From: Achromobacter animicus
GTDB lineage: Bacteria > Pseudomonadota > Gammaproteobacteria > Burkholderiales > Burkholderiaceae_B
Reading direction: 5' to 3'
Assembly: GCF_902859585.1 (NCBI RefSeq)
Contig: NZ_CADIJM010000001.1
Coordinates: 1 to 64,000, forward strand
Length of the DNA: 64,000 nucleotides
Part shown: one piece after another, positions 25,878 to 34,212 of the stretch
How the letters are laid out: every line of letters starts with the position of its first letter
Numbering within the stretch: position 1 is the first letter of the stretch
Notes under the pieces: model-generated
Told to the model about the DNA's origin: nothing
The model's database searches: none
What the model saw: only the letters and a program-made list of their open reading frames with translations
Program-made: the position numbers and the translations under genes

Positions 25878-25893
25878 AGCAAAGTCCATGCCA
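25878..25893 (-). promoter_or_regulatory. Sigma-54 promoter of the nirB operon
   Basis: The minus strand reads TGGCATGGACTTTGCT, matching the -24/-12 consensus TGGCAYR-N4-TTGCW at every defined position, with correct GG to GC spacing. The start point would be about 25867, giving a leader of about 117 bases. Sigma-54 control is established for nitrate/nitrite assimilation operons in Klebsiella. Confidence 0.82.
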
Positions 25894-26037
25894 GGTATGT
25901 CGAGGCGCGATGTGTCGGGGGAAATTCCCTTGCGATTCATAGGGAAGGAGGGCGGTGCGAAGCCGCGATGAGGTTCAGCGGCCCATCCGCGCGGATCCGC
26001 GCGCGTGCTTCGTATCGGTGCATATCCGTGTGCGCCC

Positions 26038-26054
26038 TGCACCCGTTTGGCGCA
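26038..26054. promoter_or_regulatory. Candidate NtrC enhancer site
   Basis: TGCACCCGTTTGGCGCA has the NtrC arrangement TGCAC-N7-GTGCA with one mismatch (GCGCA). It is about 150 bases upstream of the sigma-54 promoter, a normal enhancer distance. A weaker, one-base-short relative (TGCAT-N6-GTGCG) lies at 26019-26034. Binding is inferred. Confidence 0.55.
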
Positions 26055-26100
26055 GCGCAGCATGACTGGCCGTCGGGACGTGGGGCGGCCGACAGCCAAA

Positions 26101-26991
26101 TCAGGCGAATGCCGCCTGCACCGCGGCAAAGGCGGCCGCGACGAGCGGATCGTCGCGCCGCGCCGCCTGGGTGATGAAGGACAGCTCCGCCTGGATCGAC
26201 AGGCCTTTCACAAGTTGCAGACCGCTGGATTGCGATTCGCGCAGCGCGATGGCGTCGCGCGCGAGGGACAAGCCCACGCCCGAGCGCACCAGATCCAGCA
26301 TCGAAGCCTCTTGATCCACCTCGGCCACCGCGTGCGGCGTAATGCCCAGGGCGTCGAACTTGTCGGACAGCAGGCGGTGGTGGACTGAATCCGGCGGGGT
26401 CCAGATCCACGGCAACGCGGCGATTTCCGCCCAGCCCCGTCCCGCGACCTGCGCGCTCCAGCTTTTTGGGGCGACGACGTAATAGGAAAAGGAAGCAAGC
26501 GGTTGGGCGTGCAGGCCGGAGGGCTGGCTGCCGTCCCGGGCGTGTGGCCCCAGAAAGAACCCCACGTCCAATTCTCCGGCGCGCACTTGCCGGCCGACCG
26601 ATCCGGACATGCCGTGCCGCAGGGTGGGGCGGATCTTCGGGTAGTGCTCGACCAGATACTGCAGCGTGGCGCCCAGCCGCAGGAATTCCGGGTCCAGGAT
26701 CGTCCCGATGCGCAATTCGCCCTGCACCGTATCGCGCAACGCGCCGATGGCGCGCTGAAAGTCATCCAGCGCGTCCAGCACCCTTTGCGCCGAAGGCAAC
26801 AACGCCCGCCCATCCGCGTTAGGCGCCAACCCTTGCGCCGTCCGCGCAAACAGCGTCAGGTCCAGCGACTCCTGAAAATTTTTGAGCTGCAGGCTGAGCG
26901 CAGGCTGCGTCAAATGCAGATGCTCGGCCGCGCGCGTCAAATTACCTTCGCGCGCGACGGCGGCAAACGTGCGGATGTGCTTCAGGTCCAT
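26101..26991 (-). CDS. LysR-family transcriptional regulator
   Basis: A 296-residue LysR protein: helix-turn-helix MDLKHIRTFAAVAREGNLTRAAEHLHLTQPALSLQLKNFQESL at 1-43, effector domain from about 90 (GELRIGTILDPEFLRLG). It is divergent from the GMC oxidoreductase gene, and a perfect inverted repeat of LysR geometry lies between them (27138-27158), so that gene is its likely target. It points the same way as the nirB operon, but a 350-base gap with an independent promoter separates them. Confidence 0.92.
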   Translation of the reverse strand: MDLKHIRTFAAVAREGNLTRAAEHLHLTQPALSLQLKNFQESLDLTLFARTAQGLAPNADGRALLPSAQRVLDALDDFQRAIGALRDTVQGELRIGTILDPEFLRLGATLQYLVEHYPKIRPTLRHGMSGSVGRQVRAGELDVGFFLGPHARDGSQPSGLHAQPLASFSYYVVAPKSWSAQVAGRGWAEIAALPWIWTPPDSVHHRLLSDKFDALGITPHAVAEVDQEASMLDLVRSGVGLSLARDAIALRESQSSGLQLVKGLSIQAELSFITQAARRDDPLVAAAFAAVQAAFA

Positions 26992-27017
26992 GGATGCTCC
27001 CGGAAATCGCGTTGGAG

Positions 27018-27102
27018 GGTGTCAGACACCTCATTTCGTCCTACAAAACCGGTGGTGTCAGACACCTCATTCAGTCCTACAAAATCAGGGGTGTCTGACA
27101 CC
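27018..27102. repeat. Tandem cluster of GGTGTCAGACACC palindromes (3 copies)
   Basis: GGTGTCAGACACC occurs at 27018-27030 and 27054-27066, and GGTGTCTGACACC at 27090-27102, each spaced exactly 36 bases apart. The first two units also share the following TCATT..GTCCTACAAAA, so they are diverged 36-base direct repeats. Another copy lies at 108-120. The spacing resembles tandem operators or a REP-like array, not CRISPR, as units have no distinct spacers. Confidence 0.75.
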
Positions 27103-27137
27103 CACCCGCACCCGACCAAGCGTGGAAACTGCCGAGC

Positions 27138-27158
27138 ATTATTAGAGACGCTAATAAT
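27138..27158. promoter_or_regulatory. Inverted repeat, candidate LysR operator
   Basis: ATTATTAG (27138-27145) and CTAATAAT (27151-27158) are perfect eight-base arms around AGACG. It contains T-N11-A and resembles the site at 1238-1260 in geometry. It lies between the divergent LysR and GMC oxidoreductase genes. Confidence 0.6.
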
Positions 27159-27300
27159 CCCCTTTTCAACATTTCATTGGACAGCCGCCCCGTCCTGCGC
27201 CAGAGTCTTGCCAGATTCCCGGCGCGCGTCCAACGTCGTAGCCGGGGCGGCTCACCGTGCCGGCGTCCGTTTCGGGCCCGCAACTTGATAAGAAGAGCTT

Positions 27301-28923
27301 ATGGAGACATACGACTACATCATCGTGGGCGCGGGGTCGGCCGGCTGCGTGCTGGCCAACCGCCTGAGCCGCGACCCCGCCGTGCAGGTGCTGCTGCTGG
27401 AAGCCGGCGGGCGCGACAACTATCACTGGATTCACATCCCCGTCGGTTACCTGCATTGCATCGGCAACCCGCGCACGGACTGGATGTATCGAACCGCCGA
27501 AGAGCCGGGGCTGGGCGGGCGCTCGCTTATTTATCCGCGCGGCCGCGTGCTGGGCGGATGTTCGTCCATCAACGGCATGATCTACATGCGTGGCCAGAAG
27601 CAGGACTACGAGGACTGGGCCGCGCTGTCGGGCGACGCGGCCTGGAGCTGGGATCAGGTGTTGCCGGTCTTCAAGCGCAGCGAGGACTATCACCGGGGCG
27701 CTGATGAATTCCACGGCGCGGGCGGCGAATGGCGCGTGGAGTCGCAGCGCCTGCGGTGGGACATCCTGGAAGCCTTCGCTTCGGCGGCCGAACAGGAAGG
27801 CATCCCGCGCGTGCAGGATTTCAACCGCGGCGACAACTTCGGCAGCGGCTATTTCGAGGTCAACCAGCGCAGCGGCTGGCGCTGGAATACGTCCAAAGCG
27901 TTTCTGCGGCCGGTGCGCAAGCGCCCGAACCTGCATGTGATGACTGGCGCGCTGGCCGAACAGCTTGAATTCGATGAAAAGCACTGCGTCGGCGTGCGCG
28001 TCAACCAGAACGGCCGCGCGGCGTCGTTGCGCGCACGGCGCGAAGTGGTGCTGGCGGCCGGCGCGGTGAACTCGCCGCACCTCCTGGAAGTCTCCGGCAT
28101 CGGCGAGCCCGCGCGCCTGCGCGAAGCCGGCATCACGCTGCGCCACGCCTTGCCCGGCGTGGGCGAGAACCTGCAGGACCATCTGCAATTGCGCGTCATC
28201 ATCAAGGTGAACGGCGTCAAGACGCTGAACCGTATCGCGTCCACGTGGCTGGGCAGGGCGGGCATCGGGCTGGAGTATCTGGTGAGCCGCAGCGGTCCGA
28301 TGAGCATGGCGCCGTCGCAATTGGGCCTGTTCGCCAAATCCGATCCCGGCCAGGACCGCGCCAACGTCGAATTCCACGTGCAGCCGCTGTCGTTGGGTGC
28401 ATTCGGCGAACCCCTGCATGGTTTCGACGCCTTCACCGCCAGTGTCTGCAACCTGCGCCCCACGTCGCGCGGCAGCGTGCACGCGCAAGGACCGGCGGGG
28501 CAGAAGGGCAGCGAAGCCCCCGTCATCCGGCCCAACTACCTGAGCACCGACGACGACCTGCGCGTGGCTGCCGATTCCATTCGCCTGGTGCGCCGCATTG
28601 CCGCCGCGCCCGCCCTGCAGCGATACCGGCCGGACGAATGGCTGCCGGGTCCGGCATTCCAGACCGAAGAAGAATTGCGCCAGGCGGCGGGCAAGATCGG
28701 CACCACCATCTTCCACCCGGTGGGCACCTGCGCGATGGGCCGGGACGCCGACAGCGGCGCGGTGGTGGACGCGCGGCTGCGCGTGCATGGGCTGCAAGGC
28801 CTGCGCATCGCCGACGCGTCGATCATGCCGCGCATCACCTCGGGCAACACCAATTCGCCGACGATCATGATTGCGGAGCGCGCGGCGGACATGATCCGGG
28901 AAGAGGCGGGGGCGGCGCGATAG
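27301..28923 (+). CDS. GMC-family FAD oxidoreductase (choline dehydrogenase-like)
   Basis: A 540-residue flavoenzyme with the full set of GMC marks: FAD dinucleotide site [17 protein letters not shown] at the N-terminus, GMC signature 1 [20 protein letters not shown] (about 79-98), signature 2 [15 protein letters not shown] (about 254-268), and the catalytic histidine in HPVGTCAMG and then [17 protein letters not shown]. It oxidises an alcohol to an aldehyde or ketone. No betaine aldehyde dehydrogenase is next to it, so choline is not supported as the substrate. It is divergent from a LysR gene that may control it. Confidence 0.92.
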   Translation: METYDYIIVGAGSAGCVLANRLSRDPAVQVLLLEAGGRDNYHWIHIPVGYLHCIGNPRTDWMYRTAEEPGLGGRSLIYPRGRVLGGCSSINGMIYMRGQKQDYEDWAALSGDAAWSWDQVLPVFKRSEDYHRGADEFHGAGGEWRVESQRLRWDILEAFASAAEQEGIPRVQDFNRGDNFGSGYFEVNQRSGWRWNTSKAFLRPVRKRPNLHVMTGALAEQLEFDEKHCVGVRVNQNGRAASLRARREVVLAAGAVNSPHLLEVSGIGEPARLREAGITLRHALPGVGENLQDHLQLRVIIKVNGVKTLNRIASTWLGRAGIGLEYLVSRSGPMSMAPSQLGLFAKSDPGQDRANVEFHVQPLSLGAFGEPLHGFDAFTASVCNLRPTSRGSVHAQGPAGQKGSEAPVIRPNYLSTDDDLRVAADSIRLVRRIAAAPALQRYRPDEWLPGPAFQTEEELRQAAGKIGTTIFHPVGTCAMGRDADSGAVVDARLRVHGLQGLRIADASIMPRITSGNTNSPTIMIAERAADMIREEAGAAR

Positions 28924-28941
28924 CCGTCCGCCAATGACAAC

Positions 28942-28965
28942 AAGCCGCCCGGTCAGGGGCGGCTT
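28942..28965. terminator. Hairpin between convergent genes
   Basis: AAGCCGCC and GGCGGCTT pair around a short loop in the gap between the oxidoreductase and the convergent cfa-like gene. The symmetric A/T ends suggest weak bidirectional termination. Confidence 0.5.
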
Positions 28966-28992
28966 GCCTGGACACGCGCGAATGCGGCGGGT

Positions 28993-30183
28993 CTAACGCA
29001 GCGACCGGTATGTCTCCTGACGCTGCGGATGCGTCAGGATCACCTGCCAAAGCTGCCCTTCGCGCGACCGGAAAAAGCCCGCGCAGCACATCAGGTAGTA
29101 CTTCCACATCCGGTAGAAGCGGGTGCCGTAGCGCGACTCCAGCGTGGGCCAGGCCTGCTCGAAGCGGTCCCACCATGCCATCAGCGTGCGATCGTAGTCT
29201 GCCCCGAAGTTGTGCCAGTCCTCGACGATGAACCGGCCTTCGACGGCCGTCGCGATTTCGCGCGCCGACGGCAGCTTGCCGTTGGGAAACACGTAGCGGT
29301 CGATCCACGGATCGGTGCTCTGGCTGGTGGCCGCGATACCGATGGTGTGCAGCAGGAAAATGCCTTCGGGCGCCATCAGCCGCTGCACGTTGGTGAAGTA
29401 CGTGTCGTAATTCTTCGGCCCGACGTGCTCGAACATCCCGACCGACACCACCTTGTCGAAGCGGCCTTGCAGATCGCGGTAGTCCTGCAGCAGCAGCTCC
29501 ACGGGCAGGCCTTTGACGCGTTCCTGCGCCAGGGCCAGTTGCTCCTTGGATACGGTCACGCCCGTGACCTTGACGCCGTAGCGTTCGGCCGCGAACTTGG
29601 CCAGTCCGCCCCAGCCGCAGCCGATGTCCAGGAGCGTCTCGCCTTCCTTCAGTTGCAGCTTGCGGCAGATCATGTCCAGCTTGGCGACCTGCGCCTCCTC
29701 CAGCGTCTGGGCGTGTTCCCAATACGCGCAGGAGTAGATCATCCGGCTGTCGAGCATCGCCTCGAACACGTCGTTGCCGGCGTCGTAATGCTGCTCACCG
29801 ACTTCAAACGCACGATGCTTGGACTGAAGATTGAACAGCTTGTGGCGCAGGTGTTCGGCGATCAGCTTGATGCGTGCCACGCCCAGCGCCGCCGATCCCA
29901 TGTCGGCGCGCAGCAGGCGCGTGAACAGCTCGTCCAATTGCTCGCAGTCCCACTCGCCGTCCATGTACGACTCGCCCAGCCCCAACGACCAGCTGGCGAA
30001 CACCCGCTCGTACATATGCTTGTCATGCACCTGCATGTCCCAGGGCCGCGAACCGTTGATCTGCACGTCGGCGCGCGCCATCAGGTCCTGCAGGATTTTC
30101 GGGGGGGCGGGGGGAGGGGGAATGACGCTGGGTTGACCGGCAGGCTGCTCGGTCAGCGGGGTGACGGGACTGCTTTGCTGCAT
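28993..30183 (-). CDS. cfa: Cyclopropane-fatty-acyl-phospholipid synthase
   Basis: A 396-residue SAM-dependent enzyme that adds a methylene to cis double bonds of membrane phospholipid chains. SAM-binding motif LLDIGCGWGGLAKFAAERYG at about 158-177, followed by VTGVTVSKEQ, FDKVVSVGMFEHVG and the C-terminal FYRMWKYYLMCCAGFFRSR, are standard for the family. A proline-rich N-terminal tail precedes the core. The gene stands alone in a leftward orientation. Confidence 0.93.
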   Translation of the reverse strand: MQQSSPVTPLTEQPAGQPSVIPPPPAPPKILQDLMARADVQINGSRPWDMQVHDKHMYERVFASWSLGLGESYMDGEWDCEQLDELFTRLLRADMGSAALGVARIKLIAEHLRHKLFNLQSKHRAFEVGEQHYDAGNDVFEAMLDSRMIYSCAYWEHAQTLEEAQVAKLDMICRKLQLKEGETLLDIGCGWGGLAKFAAERYGVKVTGVTVSKEQLALAQERVKGLPVELLLQDYRDLQGRFDKVVSVGMFEHVGPKNYDTYFTNVQRLMAPEGIFLLHTIGIAATSQSTDPWIDRYVFPNGKLPSAREIATAVEGRFIVEDWHNFGADYDRTLMAWWDRFEQAWPTLESRYGTRFYRMWKYYLMCCAGFFRSREGQLWQVILTHPQRQETYRSLR

Positions 30184-30479
30184 ACGGACTCCATATCAAT
30201 TTTGGGATGACTGATCTGGCAATGCCTGAAGCTTTTTACTGTGCGCCTTGAAAGGTATGCAACTCCAATTTAATGATTGCATCGGGCCCATAGCCAACGG
30301 CAATGCGCGGCGGGCCGGGCAGAAAGCGGGCGAAGGACGGGCGCTCGAAGAATGCAAGGATCGTAGCCACGACCGCCGGGATAGTCCAGAGCAGGCCGCA
30401 CCGGCGTTGCATAACCGATAAGATAGCGGCCAAAGTGGCGCAGCCGTGCCGGCGCGCGCCGATCGTGGAGCCTATCGAA

Positions 30480-31412
30480 GTGGATGCCAGCCTGGAACCC
30501 CGTTTGGAATTCGTCACGTGCGCCAGCCCGGCGGGCCTGCACCGCATGGCCTATTGGGAATGGGGCGATCCCGCCAATGACCGCGTGCTGCTCTGCGTGC
30601 ACGGTCTGACCCGCAGCGGGCGCGACTTCGACGCACTGGCGCGCCGGCTGGCGGGCACGTACCGCGTGGTCTGCCCCGACGTGGTCGGCCGCGGCCGGTC
30701 GGATTGGCTGGTCAATCCGGCGTTCTACACCGTGCCCCAGTACGTGTCCGACATGGTGACGCTTATCGCGCGCCTGCGCCCGGGCAGCCTGTCGTGGGTC
30801 GGCACGTCGATGGGCGGGTTGATCGGCATGGCGTTGTCAGGCGCCGCCGCGTTCGCCAAGGCCATGCTGGCAATGCGCCCGCATGCCGGCATGCTGCCGC
30901 CTGACCAGGGGCTGCGCCTGGACAAACTGGTGCTCAACGACGTGGGCCCGCGTCTGGAAAACGGCGCCCTGTCGCGCATCGGCCAGTACGTGGGCGCGCC
31001 TGGTGAATTCGCCACCTTCGAAGAGGCCGTGGCGACGATGCGCGCCAATTCGGAAACCTTCGGTCCGCATACCGACGCCCAATGGGCAGAACTGGCCAAA
31101 TACCTGTACCCGCAGCAGGGCGACAAGTGGGTTAAGCACTACGACCTGGCAATCGCGCAGGCGCTGGCGGCCCAGACGCCCGAAGAACTGGCGGCGGGCG
31201 AGCAGATCCTGTGGCGGTCGTATGACGCGCTGGACTGCCCGATCCTGATTGTGCGCGGCGAACTGTCCGACCTGTTGACGCGCGCCACCGTCGAAGAAAT
31301 GCGCCAGCGCAATCCGCGTGCACAGGCGCTTGAGGTGCCGGGCGTGGGACACGCGCCCACGCTGATCGCGGACGATCAGGTCAATCCAGTGGCGGATTTT
31401 CTGCTGTCCTGA
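30480..31412 (+). CDS. Alpha/beta hydrolase
   Basis: About 310 residues from GTG 30480, which has GGAG nine bases upstream; the frame stays open to 30303, so the start is uncertain. The fold is clear: VLLCVHGLTRSGRDFDALARRL (oxyanion region), nucleophile serine in SWVGTSMGGLIGMALSG, acidic residue in CPILIVRGELSDLL and histidine in VPGVGHAPTL. The order and spacing are typical of esterases or lactonases in this family. Upstream, the 296-base gap to the cfa-like gene holds both promoters and no recognised gene. The substrate is unknown. Confidence 0.87.
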   Translation: MDASLEPRLEFVTCASPAGLHRMAYWEWGDPANDRVLLCVHGLTRSGRDFDALARRLAGTYRVVCPDVVGRGRSDWLVNPAFYTVPQYVSDMVTLIARLRPGSLSWVGTSMGGLIGMALSGAAAFAKAMLAMRPHAGMLPPDQGLRLDKLVLNDVGPRLENGALSRIGQYVGAPGEFATFEEAVATMRANSETFGPHTDAQWAELAKYLYPQQGDKWVKHYDLAIAQALAAQTPEELAAGEQILWRSYDALDCPILIVRGELSDLLTRATVEEMRQRNPRAQALEVPGVGHAPTLIADDQVNPVADFLLS

Positions 31413-31481
31413 CCGGACGGGCGGCAATGTGGGGACGGCACCGCGCTAGGCGTGCCGCCGGGCCTTCTCTACAATAGCCGG

Positions 31482-32327
31482 ATGAAATCGCCCACCCTGA
31501 ACATCGACCTGCATTGCCATTCCACCGTTTCGGACGGCGCGCTCGCGCCCCGGGACGTGGCGCAGCGGGCGTTCGCCAATGGCGTCGATGTCTGGGCACT
31601 GACCGATCACGACGAGGTGGGCGGCATCGCCGAAGCTTCCGCTGCAGCAGAAGAGCTGGGCATGCGCTTTGCCACCGGCGTCGAAGTCTCCGTCACGTGG
31701 GCCGGCCTGACCGTGCATATCGTCGGCCTGCGCTTTGATCCCACCAACGCGGCGCTGGTCGAAGGCCTGCGCAAGACCCGCTCGGGACGCGCGGCCCGCG
31801 CCAAGCGCATCGGCGACCGCCTGGCAGACATGGGCATGCCCGGCGCCTACGAAGGCGCGCTGCCGTTTGCCGGCAACCCCGAACTGATCAGCCGCACGCA
31901 CTTTGCGCGATACCTGGTGCAAGCCGGTTATTGCCCCGACGTGCAAACCGTTTTCAACAAGCATCTGGGCGACGACTGCCCCGGCCATGTGCCCATGCAA
32001 TGGGCCACGCTGGCCGACGCCGTGGGCTGGATCCGCGGCGCGGGCGGCCAGGCCGTCATCGCCCACCCGGGCCGCTACAAGTACACGCCCCTGCAGTTTG
32101 CCGCGCTGTTCGACGAATTCCTGCAATTGGGTGGCGTGGGCATCGAGGTCAACACGGGCAGCCACACCGTGGAAGAAGCCCGCCAGTACGCCGAGGTGGC
32201 GCGCCGCTACGGCTTTTTGGCCTCGCGCGGGTCGGACTTCCACAGTCCCAAGGAAAGCCGGATGGACCTGGGCCAACTGCCGCCGCTGCCATCCGACCTG
32301 AAGCCGGTCTGGCACGACTGGTTCTGA
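31482..32327 (+). CDS. PHP-domain phosphoesterase (RnmV/TrpH-like)
   Basis: About 281 residues from ATG 31482. The PHP metal site is visible as DLHCHSTVSDG at the N-terminus, LTDHDEVGG near 38, the glutamate-bearing GVEVSVTW near 69, AHPGRYK near 195 and SRGSDFHSP near 257. Characterised E. coli homologue TrpH/RnmV (YciV) is a 3',5'-nucleotide phosphatase and 5'-3' exonuclease. It is followed after 67 bases by greB. Function by homology is likely but not certain. Confidence 0.88.
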   Translation: MKSPTLNIDLHCHSTVSDGALAPRDVAQRAFANGVDVWALTDHDEVGGIAEASAAAEELGMRFATGVEVSVTWAGLTVHIVGLRFDPTNAALVEGLRKTRSGRAARAKRIGDRLADMGMPGAYEGALPFAGNPELISRTHFARYLVQAGYCPDVQTVFNKHLGDDCPGHVPMQWATLADAVGWIRGAGGQAVIAHPGRYKYTPLQFAALFDEFLQLGGVGIEVNTGSHTVEEARQYAEVARRYGFLASRGSDFHSPKESRMDLGQLPPLPSDLKPVWHDWF

Positions 32328-32394
32328 CGCGGGCGGCCTGCGCCGCTCATTCCGAAAGCTTCGACAGTGATCGCGCCATCGCGATGCAACCGCC

Positions 32395-32946
32395 ATGAAT
32401 AAAGCCTTTGTTAAAGAGTCCGACCACGAGGACGACGACGATCTGCCGCAGGCCCAAGCGTTGCCGGCCGGCACCAAGAACTACATGACGCCCGAGGGTT
32501 ACGAGCGCCTGCGTGGCGAACTGACCCAGCTTATGAACGTGGAACGTCCGGCCGTCGTGCAGGTGGTGTCGTGGGCCGCGTCCAACGGCGACCGCTCGGA
32601 AAACGGCGACTACCTTTACGGCAAGAAGCGCCTGCGCGAGATCGACCGCCGCATGCGGTTCCTGACCAAGCGGCTGGATATTGCCGAAGTCGTGGACCCC
32701 AAGGCCCAACCCAACCGCGACCAGGCGTTCTTTGGCGCCACGGTCGTCTACGTGGACAAGGCCGGCGAGGAACACACCGTCACCATCGTCGGCGTGGACG
32801 AGGCCGAGCCCCTGGCCGGCAAGATCAGCTGGATCTCGCCGGTGGCGCGGGCGCTGATCAAGGCGCGGGAAGGCGACACGGTGGTGCTGCGCACGCCGGC
32901 TGGCATCGATGAGCTGGATATTCTGGAAGTCAGCTATCCGGAATAG
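32395..32946 (+). CDS. greB: Transcription elongation factor GreB
   Basis: A 183-residue Gre factor. The N-terminal coiled coil carries NYMTPEGYERLRGELTQL with the acidic tip in NGDRSENGDYLYGKKRLREIDRR, and the C-terminal FKBP-like domain has FFGATVVYVDKAGEEHTVTIVGVDEAEPLAGKISWISPVARALI. The sequence around GKKRLREIDRRMRFL fits GreB rather than GreA. It rescues backtracked RNA polymerase by stimulating transcript cleavage. A short acidic/charged N-terminal tail precedes the core. Confidence 0.94.
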   Translation: MNKAFVKESDHEDDDDLPQAQALPAGTKNYMTPEGYERLRGELTQLMNVERPAVVQVVSWAASNGDRSENGDYLYGKKRLREIDRRMRFLTKRLDIAEVVDPKAQPNRDQAFFGATVVYVDKAGEEHTVTIVGVDEAEPLAGKISWISPVARALIKAREGDTVVLRTPAGIDELDILEVSYPE

Positions 32947-32969
32947 GGAAGTCAGACGCCCCAAAAGAT

Positions 32970-33000
32970 AACGGGCGCCGGTTGTGGCCGGCGCCCGTTT
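32970..33000. terminator. Bidirectional terminator
   Basis: AACGGGCGCCGG and CCGGCGCCCGTT pair around TTGTGG, ending in TTT. It lies between greB and the convergent TRAP receptor gene; the roughly symmetric A and T flanks fit termination in both directions. Confidence 0.75.
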
Positions 33001-33098
33001 GGTGGGCGGGATTCTAGCGTCCCTGCCTCGGTTGGCGGCTTGCGCCGCCGGTTCCCCTGGGGCTTGCTGCGAAACTTTCGCGGTTTGCTTCTTGCGGG

Positions 33099-34127
33099 TT
33101 ACTTCTTGCGTCCTGCGATCGACTTTTCGGCCTTGTTGACCAGGTCCTCGCCGATCTGCTTCTTCCACTTTTCATAGACCGGCTTGGTGGCCTTCACGAA
33201 CGCGTCGTGATCGGCCTGCGACAGCGTCGTCACCGTCACGCCGTGGCCGGCGATTTCCTTGAGCAGCGACGGGTCTTCGGGCGTGACGCCCTTGCGCGCG
33301 ATCACGATCTGCTGCTTGCCGGCGTCCAGCGCGGCCTGACGCACGATGTCGCGATCCTTTTCCGACCAGGAATTCCAGACTTCGCGGTTGACCACGAAGA
33401 TCAGCGGATCGGCCACGTAGTTCCACAACGTCAGGTACTTCTGACCCACGGTGTAGAGCTTGGAGCCCGTGTAGATCGACAGCGGATTCTCCTGGCCGTC
33501 GACCGCGCCGCTGGCCAGCGCGGGCTGCGCGTCCGCCCAGCTCATCTGCGTGGGATTGGCGCCCAGTGCGGTGAACGTGTCGATGTACAGCGGCGACCCG
33601 ACCACGCGCAGCTTCATGCCCTTCATGTCCTCGGGCCGCTTGATCTCACGCTTGGAATTGCTGACCTGGCGGTAGCCGTTTTCGCCCCAGGCCAGCGGCA
33701 CCACGCCGGCCTTTTCGATGAGCTTGAACATGTCCTTGCCCACGTCGCCTTGCACCAGCGCGTCGATGGCGGCGTAGTCGGGCATCAGGAAGGGCAGGGA
33801 GAACAGGTTCAGCTGCTTGACCTGCGGCGACCAGTTGATGGTCGAGCCCACGGCCATGTCGATCACGCCCTGGCGGATCGCCGTGAACTCGCGGGTCTGG
33901 TCGCCCTGTACCAGCGAGGTGCCGGGGTAGACCTTGATGTTGATGCGGCCTTCGGTGCGCTCGCGCACCAGGTTCGACCAGATCTCGGCGCCCTGGCCCC
34001 ACGGGAACGTGGTGCCCACGACGATGGAGAGCTTGTACTCGGGCTTGTAGTTCTGCGCATGCACGGGCGCCATGCCCACCACGGCTGCCGCGCACAGCGC
34101 CGCGCCGATCAGGTTGCGGAATTTCAT
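33099..34127 (-). CDS. TRAP transporter substrate-binding protein (DctP type)
   Basis: About 342 residues from ATG 34127, preceded by GGAG; the frame extends upstream with an arginine-rich stretch that is unlikely to be used. A signal peptide (FRNLIGAALCAAAVVGMAPVHAQ) is followed by the receptor core with EGRINIKVYPGTSLVQGD, LRVVGSPLYIDTF with the substrate arginine, and GAVDGQENPLSIY. It is last in a leftward TRAP operon after DctQ and DctM. The substrate is probably a carboxylate; which one is not visible. Confidence 0.92.
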   Translation of the reverse strand: MKFRNLIGAALCAAAVVGMAPVHAQNYKPEYKLSIVVGTTFPWGQGAEIWSNLVRERTEGRINIKVYPGTSLVQGDQTREFTAIRQGVIDMAVGSTINWSPQVKQLNLFSLPFLMPDYAAIDALVQGDVGKDMFKLIEKAGVVPLAWGENGYRQVSNSKREIKRPEDMKGMKLRVVGSPLYIDTFTALGANPTQMSWADAQPALASGAVDGQENPLSIYTGSKLYTVGQKYLTLWNYVADPLIFVVNREVWNSWSEKDRDIVRQAALDAGKQQIVIARKGVTPEDPSLLKEIAGHGVTVTTLSQADHDAFVKATKPVYEKWKKQIGEDLVNKAEKSIAGRKK

Positions 34128-34212
34128 GTTGCGTCTCCTCTCTCTGCGAGTCTTTCTGTTGTTGTCATCCATGGCCGGGAACCCTTGCCGGGCCGGCCCC
34201 GTCCAGCCTCTC

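Noticed and set aside
25750-25882. Longer N-terminus of NirB
   Set aside because: The extension would encode the leader terminator and has no resemblance to NirB; the Met at 25750 has a good ribosome binding site and starts the flavin motif at the normal distance.
26019-26034. A second NtrC site
   Set aside because: TGCATATCCGTGTGCG is one base short of the expected spacing and imperfect in both half-sites, so it is noted only as a weak relative.
27018-27102. Possible CRISPR array
   Set aside because: Repeats are short palindromes, only three, and the sequence between them is itself repeated rather than unique spacer.
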